From assembly GCA_018714805.1 (NCBI GenBank), contig DVMW01000044.1, forward strand, positions 1 to 39,892: a stretch of DNA of 39,892 nucleotides. Reading direction: 5' to 3'. Numbering within the stretch: the stretch's first letter is position 1; each line of letters starts with the position of its first letter. The notes below the pieces were generated by a model. The model worked only from the letters and a program-made list of their open reading frames with translations, was not told the origin of the DNA and ran no database searches. Below are positions 6,728 through 13,285 of the stretch, piece after piece. The translations under genes and the position numbers were made by a program. The stretch comes from Candidatus Fimenecus excrementigallinarum. GTDB lineage: Bacteria > Bacillota > Clostridia > Oscillospirales > Acutalibacteraceae.

Positions 6728-9607
6728 ATGTCGGAACAGGATATTTTGTCGGGGCTCAAGGTCGATGAAATTTTAGACGACGTCAAGCGCCGAAAAGCGA
6801 ATACCGAGCGGCGGGTCTGGTCGATGGATGAGATTGACGCGCTGCTGTCCTCCGACGCGCCCGAAAGCCATGCCGAGCCTGTGCAGGCGCAGCCGGAGCC
6901 GAAGCCTGCGCCGGAACCAAAGCCGGAGCCGAAGCCGGAACCCGCGCCGCAGCCCGACCTGCCGGCGCAAAAGCCGGCGGCGCCGCACACGCCGTCCTTA
7001 AAGGAGCTCGCGCGGCGCAAGGCGCATATGGAGGCGGCCGAGGAGCCCGCGTCCGACGCGGATATAGAGCCGCTTCTGGCGGGCGCAACGCCGCAGGCCG
7101 AGCCTGCGCCGGCAAAGGAACAGGCCGGCGCGCCCGCAGCGCTGCCGGGGCAGATTTCCATAGAAAAAACCCGTGTGTTCAACGAGGTCGAGGCGCACGC
7201 GGTGCGGCGCAGTGACGTCGAGCACCAGATTGGCCGGCGCGTGACGCACACCACGGGCAAACGCCCCGACCCGATTGGCGCGCACGGGCAGGGGCTGGAG
7301 GCCGACCCGGTGCGCGACCGGTTCCTCAACCGGCCGCAGCAGAATCTTGAAAAAACGCAGGAGCACCGCGAGCTGCTCGCGAAACGCCCGCCGCAGACGA
7401 TAGAAAAGCCGGGCGTGATTGTCCGCAAGGCGGAAGCGCAGAACGCAGACGGCGAGCTGCAGGCGATTCCGACGCTGGTGACGCCGGAGGACGTCCTGCG
7501 CGCGCAGCAGGCGGAATCCGCCGAAGCCGGCGCGCCGCGGGAGCCGGAGAAGGAGCCGCTCGAGGACCAGATTCGCCTGGCCGGGTACGAGACGGAGGAA
7601 GAGCCGGTCGAGCAGATTGACGAATCCGAGGCCGAAGCAAAGCTGCGCGAGCGGCAGTATGCGCGGGCGAAGGATTTTCGCCTGTTCCGCGGGATGTTTG
7701 ACGAAAACGGCGCGGCAGAGCCGGACGCGGCAAGCCCGGCGCCGCAGGCGGACGGCCGCACGCGCGTCGTGCCCGAGCTGCCCGATGAAAACGAGCCGGA
7801 AGCGGAAGCGTCCGAACCGGAGGAAGCGCCCGAACCCCGCCGCCGCGCCCGCAAAAGGACGCGCGAGGCGCCGCCGGTGCGCGTGCTGCGCGAATTTTAC
7901 GGGCCCAAGGACGAGGACGCCGTTTTGGAGCTGTATCTGGCGGAAAAACGCGGGTACACGCTGCGGCTGTGGCTGAGCGTCGTATTTTTGGCCGCGTCGG
8001 CGGTTTCGGCGCTGCTGGTGCAGCTGACGGGGGGCTTTTCGCTGTTCGGCGGCAGCGCCGGCGTATACGCCGCGCTGCACGCGGTGCTGCTCATGACGGC
8101 GCTGCTGCTTTGCATCCCGCAGTGGAAGACGGCGTTTTCGGCGCTGCGCTGCCGCAGCGTCTCTGCCGAAGGGGGTCTGCTCGCCGCGCTTTTGGCGGCG
8201 CTCGTGCAGACGGCGGCCGCCTTTGCGTATCCCGAATCGCTCACAAGCGTCCCGCTGTACAGCGCGCTGGCCTTTTGGAGCCTGACCGTTTATTTTGCCG
8301 GCCGCCGCAAGGGCGTGCAGACCGACATCGACGATTTCCGCCTGCTGGCGGCCCGGTACGGGCGGTTCTCGAGCGTCGCGCGCATCGAGGACCCCGACAC
8401 GGCGTTTGAAATCGGCCGCGGGCTGCTGCTGGGCGACCCGGACGTCCGCTACTCGAAAAAGCTGGCGTTCCCGTCCGATTTTGTGCGCGTTTCCAAAAAC
8501 AACGACCGTGACCTCGGCGTCTATTCGGCCGCGCTGCCCGCGGTGTTCGCTGCCGCCGTTGTTATCGGCGCGGTGACCGGCTTTGTCCGCGGGACGGTGT
8601 TCGCCGGCATTTCCGCCGCGGCCGCCACGGTGCTTGCGGGTCTTCCCGCGGCCGCCGTCGCGGGAGCCGCCTCCGCGTTTTCTGCTGTGAACCGCCGCCT
8701 GCGTTCGTCGCACGCGATGATTGCGAGCTTCGACGCCGCGTTCGACGCGGTTACGGCCAACGCCGTAGTGCTCGACGCCGCCGAGCTGTTTGACGGCTGC
8801 AACTGCCGCGTGTGCGGCATGAAAACCTACCATAAGATGCGCGTGGACGAAGCGCTTTTATACACGGCCGCCATGACCATCGGCTCGGGCGGGACGCTGT
8901 CCGACGTATTCGACGCGGTCGTGCTGGGCAAGCGCGAGATTTTGCCGCCGGTCGAATCGCTCGCCTATGAGGAGCGGCTCGGCTGCTCGGGCTGGATTTA
9001 CAACCAGCGCGTGCTCGTCGGCAGCCGCGAGCTGCTTTTGAAGCACAACGTCGACGCGCCCTCGCGCGAGGAGGAGCAGCGCTTTAAAAAGGACGGCTGC
9101 GAGGTTCTCTATCTTGCGGTCGAGGGCAAAACGGCGGCGCTGTTCGTCGTGGAATACGCCTCCGACCGGCAGATTTCCGCTTATTTGCAGCGGCTTGAAA
9201 AATACGGCGTGACCATTTTGCTGCGCACGTCGGACCCGAATATTACGGAAACGCTTGTGGAGCAGTATTTCCGCCTGCCGCATAACCTGGTGAAGGTCAT
9301 CGGCCCCGTGGCGGGCGAGCTGTTCCGCGAGCTCAAGGACGCCCCGCCGCGCGAGGAGCCCTGCGCCGTGCTGCACGACGGCACGACCGCGTCGGCGCTG
9401 CGCGCCTTCCTCGCCTCGTTTGCGCTCGAGGAAAAGCACCGGCTTTTGCAGGTGCTGCTGTACATCGGCGTCGGCCTCGGGGTGCTGCTCATGGCGGCGC
9501 TGGGCTTCTTTACGGGGCTAAGGCAGGCGGGCGTTTTGGAGCTTTTGCTGTTTGAGGGCTTCTGGACGGCGGTCGTAACGCTGGTGCCCCGGTTCAAAAA
9601 AGTGTAA
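6728..9607 (+). CDS. Catalytically degenerate P1B-type ATPase-like membrane protein with long disordered N-terminus
   Basis: A 959-aa protein with GAGGTG 5' of ATG 6728. Residues 1-~405 are Pro/Glu/Ala-rich and probably disordered (PEPKP runs near 56-80). The rest follows the P1B-ATPase plan: four membrane segments (~412-527), a short cytoplasmic part where the actuator domain should be, two segments (~598-655), a large cytoplasmic domain (~660-900) and two last segments (~905-948). Pro640 sits where the CPC-type Pro should be, and Asp683 (AVVLDAAEL) lies 43 residues later, in the place of the phosphorylated Asp. The surrounding DKTGT is gone; TGDN reads T834-S-D-P; GDGxND reads H883-D-G-T-T; the HP motif and the actuator TGE are absent. 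The sub-region with YNQRVLVGSRELLLKHNVD still resembles a real nucleotide-binding domain. I infer a non-pumping pseudoenzyme, perhaps a sensor or scaffold. mgtC follows 11 bp later. Confidence 0.8.
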   Translation: MSEQDILSGLKVDEILDDVKRRKANTERRVWSMDEIDALLSSDAPESHAEPVQAQPEPKPAPEPKPEPKPEPAPQPDLPAQKPAAPHTPSLKELARRKAHMEAAEEPASDADIEPLLAGATPQAEPAPAKEQAGAPAALPGQISIEKTRVFNEVEAHAVRRSDVEHQIGRRVTHTTGKRPDPIGAHGQGLEADPVRDRFLNRPQQNLEKTQEHRELLAKRPPQTIEKPGVIVRKAEAQNADGELQAIPTLVTPEDVLRAQQAESAEAGAPREPEKEPLEDQIRLAGYETEEEPVEQIDESEAEAKLRERQYARAKDFRLFRGMFDENGAAEPDAASPAPQADGRTRVVPELPDENEPEAEASEPEEAPEPRRRARKRTREAPPVRVLREFYGPKDEDAVLELYLAEKRGYTLRLWLSVVFLAASAVSALLVQLTGGFSLFGGSAGVYAALHAVLLMTALLLCIPQWKTAFSALRCRSVSAEGGLLAALLAALVQTAAAFAYPESLTSVPLYSALAFWSLTVYFAGRRKGVQTDIDDFRLLAARYGRFSSVARIEDPDTAFEIGRGLLLGDPDVRYSKKLAFPSDFVRVSKNNDRDLGVYSAALPAVFAAAVVIGAVTGFVRGTVFAGISAAAATVLAGLPAAAVAGAASAFSAVNRRLRSSHAMIASFDAAFDAVTANAVVLDAAELFDGCNCRVCGMKTYHKMRVDEALLYTAAMTIGSGGTLSDVFDAVVLGKREILPPVESLAYEERLGCSGWIYNQRVLVGSRELLLKHNVDAPSREEEQRFKKDGCEVLYLAVEGKTAALFVVEYASDRQISAYLQRLEKYGVTILLRTSDPNITETLVEQYFRLPHNLVKVIGPVAGELFRELKDAPPREEPCAVLHDGTTASALRAFLASFALEEKHRLLQVLLYIGVGLGVLLMAALGFFTGLRQAGVLELLLFEGFWTAVVTLVPRFKKV

Positions 9608-9618
9608 GGAGGAACGCG

Positions 9619-10341
9619 ATGGAATGGCTCAAGGAGGCCGCGCTGTGGCTTTGGGGGCAGGAGGAGTTTCGCTTCGCCGTCGACGCGGCGTGGAAGCTGG
9701 CTTTAAGCGTCCTCTTAAGCGGCATCATCGGCTTTGAACGCGAACACTCGCACCGGCCGGCGGGCTTTCGCACGCATATCCTCGTGGCGGTCGGCTCGAC
9801 GCTCATTATGCTGACCTCCGTCTACGTCGCGAATACCTATGAAGGCCAGGCCAACGTGGACATCACCCGCATGGCGGCGCAGGTGGTCAGCGGCATCGGC
9901 TTTTTGGGCGCGGGCACCATTCTGCGCGAGGGCTTTTCGGTCAAGGGCCTGACGACGGCGGCGAGCCTCTGGGCGGTCTCCTGCATCGGCATCGCGGTCG
10001 GCGCGGGCTTTGTGACCGGCGCCATTGTCGCGACGCTCGTCATTTACCTGACGCTCAATTCGCTCAAAAAGGTCGTTGTCCGCGGCCGGGCGGGCAAGGC
10101 GCTCTACATCGAGGTGCGCGACCTCGCCGAGCAGGTCCCGAAAATCTCCGGGCTTATCAAGCGCACGGGCACGGTCGTGCATTCCATGGAAATTTTGTAC
10201 GACAACGACTCGAAATTCCGCAAAAAGAAGGACACCTCCACCATCAAGGCGCTCATTTTTCCCAAAACGGACAACGCGCTCAAAATCATCATCTCCAACC
10301 TGCAGGCGGATGAAAACGTGGTGGACGTATACGTGGACTAA
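9619..10341 (+). CDS. MgtC/SapB-family membrane protein
   Basis: A 240-aa protein with AGGAGG 5' of the ATG. The N-terminal half has about four to five membrane segments and the family signature GIIGFEREHSHRPAGFRTHI, then the Gly-rich GIGFLGAGTILREG and GLTTAASLWAVSCIGIAVG blocks. The C-terminal ~90 residues (from about 150) form a soluble ACT-like domain. In enterobacteria MgtC is encoded with the Mg2+ P-type ATPase MgtB and controls ATP/phosphate balance; other SapB members have unclear roles. Here the upstream partner is a pseudo-P-type ATPase, which parallels that pairing. The two are probably co-transcribed from the rlmB promoter. The natural terminator seems to have been split by an inserted element (10373-10645). 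Confidence 0.88.
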   Translation: MEWLKEAALWLWGQEEFRFAVDAAWKLALSVLLSGIIGFEREHSHRPAGFRTHILVAVGSTLIMLTSVYVANTYEGQANVDITRMAAQVVSGIGFLGAGTILREGFSVKGLTTAASLWAVSCIGIAVGAGFVTGAIVATLVIYLTLNSLKKVVVRGRAGKALYIEVRDLAEQVPKISGLIKRTGTVVHSMEILYDNDSKFRKKKDTSTIKALIFPKTDNALKIIISNLQADENVVDVYVD

Positions 10342-10411
10342 AGCAAGCGCAGCACGCGGCCGGGCGGCTTTTTCTAATAGTCCAAAAGGCCTTTTGAGAA
10401 TAAAACGCTAT

Positions 10412-10514
10412 AAAAGTTTTCGCCCGCCTTTTTCAAAAGGCGGCGGGGTCGAGGGGCGGCGCCCCCGTCGCGTCCCGCAGGACGCGAAACTCCCTTGCCT
10501 TCTCAAAGCGCAGG
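10412..10514 (+). repeat. Dispersed structured repeat, copy 1
   Basis: The first 78 bp (10412-10489) match 24458-24535 at 77 of 78 positions (difference at 10434), and weaker similarity runs on to GCGCAGG at 10514. The core contains three consecutive inverted repeats: around CCGCC/GGCGG, around GGGGCG/CGCCCC, and CGCGTCC/GGACGCG. That suggests a structured RNA or a palindrome-rich mobile repeat. Confidence 0.85.
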
Positions 10515-10519
10515 AGGGG

Positions 10520-10548
10520 CGAAAAACATCCCGGCGGGATGTTTTTCG
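10520..10548 (+). repeat. Strong hairpin in the insert
   Basis: A 13-bp perfect stem (10520-10532 with 10536-10548) and a GGC loop, ending in TTTTTCG. It could act as a terminator in either direction. Confidence 0.75.
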
Positions 10549-10550
10549 GT

Positions 10551-10575
10551 GGGGAACCCTCGCCGGGGGTTCCCC
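10551..10575. repeat. GGGGAACCC/GGGTTCCCC hairpin
   Basis: A 9-bp stem (10551-10559 with 10567-10575) and a 7-nt loop, three bases after the previous hairpin. It resembles the GGGGAACCC-type repeats that I recall between genes in many Clostridia. Confidence 0.7.
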
Positions 10576-10651
10576 AAGACGCGTTTGCATACTGTCAAAA
10601 GCTTGCAGCGCGAATTGGCGAATAGGAGTCAAGTTTCTATCAAATGCACGC

Positions 10652-10687
10652 GGCCGGGCGGCTTTTGCCGTCCGGCCTTTTGTTTTT
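10652..10687 (+). terminator. Intact (displaced) mgtC terminator
   Basis: An 11-bp stem with one G-T wobble (10652-10662 with 10667-10677), a TTTT loop and a T-rich tract at 10678-10687. It lies 311 bp after the mgtC stop, whereas the half copy at 10352 is only 11 bp after it. Confidence 0.8.
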
Positions 10688-10760
10688 GCATGGCGCGGCG
10701 TTTTCTGCAAATGCTATTTCCGGGCGAAGGCCCCAAAAACCTTCGAAAGGAAGCGCAGAT

Positions 10761-10949
10761 ATGCCGAAGAACGAACGCAAAAAGCCGTCGCAGAAGGCGG
10801 TTGACCGGATTCACGCGGCCGCAAGGGAAATCGCCGGCGTCTGGAACGGCGTCGACCCGGACGGCGCGCGCGCCGACGTGCTCGGCAGCTATACCGGCAC
10901 GCCCAAGGACCGCACGGAAAACCCCGTGCAGGACGCGGACGACCTGTAA
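10761..10949 (+). CDS. Small 62-aa hydrophilic protein of unknown function
   Basis: Starts at ATG 10761 with AAAGGAAG at 10746-10753. The protein has a basic N-terminus (MPKNERKKPSQKAVDRI), an amphipathic helix-like middle (AAREIAGVWNGV) and an acidic end (PVQDADDL). There is no membrane segment and no Cys. The good ribosome site, the position just before the rimP promoter and the protein-like composition support a real gene. I do not recognise a characterised family. It may act in nucleic-acid or ribosome binding given its basic head, but that is a guess. Confidence 0.65.
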   Translation: MPKNERKKPSQKAVDRIHAAAREIAGVWNGVDPDGARADVLGSYTGTPKDRTENPVQDADDL

Positions 10950-10983
10950 GCCCGGCCCGCCGCGCCCGCGGCGCAAAAAAAGC

Positions 10984-11012
10984 TTGCATTTTCGGCCGGG
11001 TTGTGCTATGAT
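10984..11012 (+). promoter_or_regulatory. Promoter of the rimP-nusA-infB operon
   Basis: TTGCAT at 10984-10989 and TATGAT at 11007-11012 with a 17-bp spacer. The first certain start codon is at 11128, so the leader is about 110 nt. Confidence 0.75.
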
Positions 11013-11039
11013 ACCACCGTAAGAATACAGGCTGCGAAT

Positions 11040-11063
11040 GGAGAGTGGGGCGACCCGCTCTCC
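11040..11063 (+). promoter_or_regulatory. Leader hairpin upstream of rimP
   Basis: A 10-bp stem with one G-T wobble (11040-11049 with 11054-11063) and a GCGA tetraloop, followed by TCGTTTTGT. It lies about 20 nt into the predicted transcript. Possible roles are RNA stability, attenuation or protein binding; I recall similar GAGAGTGGG/CCCRCTCTC stems before rimP in other Clostridia. Confidence 0.65.
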
Positions 11064-11127
11064 TCGTTTTGTACGGACCTTGCAGCGGAAAGGAGCTGCG
11101 CTGCCCGGGGGCGGGCGCGCAAAACGT

Positions 11128-11604
11128 ATGGCGGAAAAAAAGCAGAATACGGCGTCTGTCGTCTGGCAGCTCGCCGAACCTCTTGCAAAAGCGCTCGGGC
11201 TTGTGCTTTGGGACGTTCGCTTTTTAAAGGAGGGCACGGAGTGGTATCTGCGCGTGGTCATCGACAAGCCCGGCGGCGTTTCCATTGACGACTGCGTGGC
11301 CATGAGCCAGGCACTCGACGCGCCGCTCGACGAAGCGGACCCCATTGACCGCAGCTACAGCCTGCAGGTGCAGTCGCCCGGGCTCGAGCGGGAGCTGACG
11401 CGCGATTTCCATTTCGCGCAGTTTCTCGGCGCGGACGTCACCGTCCGGTTCATCCGCGCCCAGGACGGCCGGCGCGAGTACAAGGGCAGGCTGCTCGACT
11501 ATGCCGACGGCACGGTGACCGTCGCGTGCGACGACGGCGCGACGCGCGTGTTTGACAAGAAAGAAGCATCGTGGATAAAGCTCGATGATTTTGGAGGTTT
11601 TTAA
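11128..11604 (+). CDS. rimP: Ribosome maturation factor RimP
   Basis: A 158-aa protein needed for 30S subunit maturation. An N-terminal alpha/beta domain (1-~80) carries LGLVLWDVRF, the LRVVIDKPGGVSIDDC strand-turn and the SQALDAPLDEADP segment; the conserved SPGLERELTRDFHF bridge follows, then an SH3-like C-terminal domain. ATG 11128 is the family-like start, but the sequence 5' of it (GGGGGCGGGCGCGC) is a poor ribosome site. A good AAAGGAG sits too far upstream (11088-11094), so the true start or coupling is unclear. The gene opens the classic rimP-nusA-ylxR-ylxQ-infB cluster; nusA follows 3 bp later. Confidence 0.92.
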   Translation: MAEKKQNTASVVWQLAEPLAKALGLVLWDVRFLKEGTEWYLRVVIDKPGGVSIDDCVAMSQALDAPLDEADPIDRSYSLQVQSPGLERELTRDFHFAQFLGADVTVRFIRAQDGRREYKGRLLDYADGTVTVACDDGATRVFDKKEASWIKLDDFGGF

Positions 11605-11607
11605 GAG

Positions 11608-12657
11608 ATGAACAAGGAATTTTTCGAGGCGGTCAAGGCGCTGGAAAAGGAAAAAGGCATTCCGGCCGAGTACCTGTACGAGAAAATCCAGGCGGCCATT
11701 TTGGTTGCGGTCAAAAAGGATTACAACGGCAAGGACGTTATCTCCTGCGAAATTGACCCCGCGCACAGCGAGCTGCGGGTGACGCTGCACAAGCAGGTGG
11801 TTGAGACGGTCGAGGACCCCGACTGCGAAATGACCGTGGAGGAGGCGCAGGCCTACAAGCCCGGCGCCGCCGCGGGCGACGAGGTGCAGATTGCGCTCGA
11901 GGCCAAGGATTTCGGCCGCATCGCCGCCCAGACGGCGAAGCACGTCATCCGCCAGGGGATTCGCGACGCGGAGCGCGGGCAGATTCTGACCGAGTTCCAG
12001 TCCCGCCAGCAGGAGCTCGTCACCGCAAAGGTGCAGCGCATCGACCCCGTCACGGGCAACGTGACGCTGGAAATAGGCAAGGCGGAGGCCATTTTGCCGA
12101 AGGGCGAGCAGGTCCCCGGCGAGACCTTTACCGAAGGGGCGCTGACGAAGGTGTACATCGTCGACGTGCGCGAGACCGAAAAGGGCCCGAAGGCCATGAT
12201 TTCCCGCACGCATCCGGGCCTTGTCAAGCGGCTGTTTGAAACCGAGGTGCCCGAAATCTACGACGGCACCGTGACGATTGAGGCCGTCTCGCGCGAGGCG
12301 GGCGCCCGCACGAAAATGGCGGTGCACAGCAAGGATGAAAACGTGGACGCCGTCGGCGCGTGCATCGGGCCGCGCGGCGCGCGCGTCAACAAGATTGTCG
12401 AGGAGCTCGGCGGCGAAAAAATCGATATTGTCGTGTACAGCGAGGACCCGCAGGCCTTTATTGCGGCGGCGCTCGCGCCCGCCAAGGTGCTGGGCGTGGA
12501 GGTGCTCGACGCCGAGGCGCGCTCCTGCCAGGTGACCGTGCCGGACGGCCAGCTGTCGCTTGCCATCGGCAACAAGGGCCAGAACGCCCGCCTTGCCGCG
12601 CGGCTGACCGGCTGGAAGATTGACATCAAGCCCGAAAGCGGCTTTTACGAGGGCTAA
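11608..12657 (+). CDS. nusA: Transcription termination/antitermination factor NusA
   Basis: A 349-aa protein with GGAGG 5' of ATG 11608. It has the N-terminal RNA-polymerase binding domain (1-~125), an S1 domain (~130-200, including KVQRIDPVTGNVTLEIG) and two KH domains (~210-345; IGPRGARVNKI and IGNKGQNARLA are the GxxG loops). The acidic repeats found at the end of enterobacterial NusA are absent, as is usual in Firmicutes. NusA controls pausing, folding of nascent RNA and intrinsic termination, which matters here because the window holds a T-box leader and many strong intrinsic terminators. Confidence 0.96.
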   Translation: MNKEFFEAVKALEKEKGIPAEYLYEKIQAAILVAVKKDYNGKDVISCEIDPAHSELRVTLHKQVVETVEDPDCEMTVEEAQAYKPGAAAGDEVQIALEAKDFGRIAAQTAKHVIRQGIRDAERGQILTEFQSRQQELVTAKVQRIDPVTGNVTLEIGKAEAILPKGEQVPGETFTEGALTKVYIVDVRETEKGPKAMISRTHPGLVKRLFETEVPEIYDGTVTIEAVSREAGARTKMAVHSKDENVDAVGACIGPRGARVNKIVEELGGEKIDIVVYSEDPQAFIAAALAPAKVLGVEVLDAEARSCQVTVPDGQLSLAIGNKGQNARLAARLTGWKIDIKPESGFYEG

Positions 12658-12690
12658 ACGAACCGAAACCGGGAAAGGGGAGGACGCAGT

Positions 12691-12960
12691 ATGCCGAAAA
12701 CCATACCGATGCGCCTGTGTACGGGCTGCAAAACGCAGAAGCCCAAGCGCGAGCTTGTGCGCGTCGTGCGTTCCAAAACGGGCGAGGTCGCGCTCGACAC
12801 GACCGGCAAGATGCCGGGCCGCGGCGCCTATCTCTGCCCGGATGCGCAGTGCCTTTTGAAAGCGAAAAAGGCCAGGTGCCTCGAGCGCGTATTCGGCTGC
12901 GACGTCCCCGACGAGGTCTATGAAAAGCTGGAGGAGGCGCTGCGGCGTGACGGAAGCTAA
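12691..12960 (+). CDS. rnpM: RNase P modulator RnpM (YlxR)
   Basis: An 89-aa basic protein of the YlxR family, with GGGGAGG before ATG 12691. The signature [19 protein letters not shown] and the later [18 protein letters not shown] block are both present, with Cys10 and Cys13 as a CxxC pair. Recent work on Bacillus subtilis showed that the family binds RNase P RNA and tunes its activity; older annotations call it a DUF448 nucleic acid-binding protein. Its 3' end overlaps the next gene by 14 bp. Confidence 0.93.
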   Translation: MPKTIPMRLCTGCKTQKPKRELVRVVRSKTGEVALDTTGKMPGRGAYLCPDAQCLLKAKKARCLERVFGCDVPDEVYEKLEEALRRDGS

Positions 12961-13285
12961 GCTCGGCGGGCTTTTGGGGCTCGCGCGTCGCGCGGGACTC
13001 CTGCGCGTGGGGCACGATGCGGCGCTCGGGGCGCTGCAGGCGAAAACGGCGCGCCTTTTGCTGTTCGCCGCGGACGCGTCCGACCGCCTGTTTGCGGAAA
13101 TGGAACGCGCCGCCGCGAAATTTTCCCCGGAAACGGCGCTTGTGCGCAGCGACGTTTCCATGCAGGCGCTCGGGCATTATATCGGCAAGCGAAACGTCGC
13201 GGTGCTGTGTGTGGACGACGACGGGCTTGCCAAGCGCATACAAACCCAAGTTTGGGAGGGACGACAGGATGACGAAGAAATATAA
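12947..13285 (+). CDS. L7Ae-family ribosomal protein YlxQ
   Basis: A 112-aa protein. GTG 12947 was chosen because GGAGGAGG (12930-12937) sits at good distance and the following residues ([21 protein letters not shown]) start the family fold; an earlier ATG at 12920 would add a tail encoded within rnpM. The L7Ae/L30e fold binds kink-turn RNA. YlxQ is a non-essential ribosome-associated protein encoded in this position in most Firmicutes. It overlaps rnpM by 14 bp and infB by 17 bp, which implies translational coupling. Confidence 0.9.
   Translation: MTEAKLGGLLGLARRAGLLRVGHDAALGALQAKTARLLLFAADASDRLFAEMERAAAKFSPETALVRSDVSMQALGHYIGKRNVAVLCVDDDGLAKRIQTQVWEGRQDDEEI

Larger units (their letters stand above)
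10352..10666. mobile_element. Putative small non-coding insertion flanked by 21-bp direct repeats
   Basis: The 21 bp at 10352-10372 are repeated exactly at 10646-10666. The right copy is the left arm and loop of a working terminator; the left copy has lost the right arm. The 273 bp between (10373-10645) carry the dispersed repeat and several hairpins. The simplest reading is insertion into the mgtC terminator with duplication of the target. No clear terminal inverted repeats and no transposase were found, so the mechanism is unknown. Confidence 0.55.
10342..10760. other. 419-bp gene-free stretch holding a repeat element
   Basis: No convincing gene on either strand. It contains, in order: a half copy of the mgtC terminator (10352-10372), a palindrome CAAAAGGCCTTTTG (10383-10396), the dispersed repeat (10412-10514), two further strong hairpins (10520-10548 and 10551-10575), a stretch of little structure, and the intact terminator (10652-10687). 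An open frame on the minus strand here is only repeat sequence read through. Confidence 0.8.

Noticed and set aside
6893-6965. Repetitive sequence that might be taken for a tandem repeat locus
   Set aside because: It is imperfect in-frame coding for Pro-Glu-Lys-Pro units of the disordered head of the 959-aa protein.
9619-10341. Calling the MgtC-family protein a Mg2+ transporter
   Set aside because: The family is not a transporter in the cases studied; only family membership is claimed.
10408-10710. A 100-codon minus-strand frame over the repeat element
   Set aside because: It is the repeat and hairpins read through; Arg/Pro-rich, with no ribosome site.
10950-10980. GC-rich hairpin after the 62-aa gene as a terminator
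   Set aside because: The stem is about 6 bp and is followed by A, not T, on the coding strand.
11224-13161. A 645-codon open frame on the minus strand
   Set aside because: Antisense to rimP-nusA-rnpM-ylxQ; same composition artefact.
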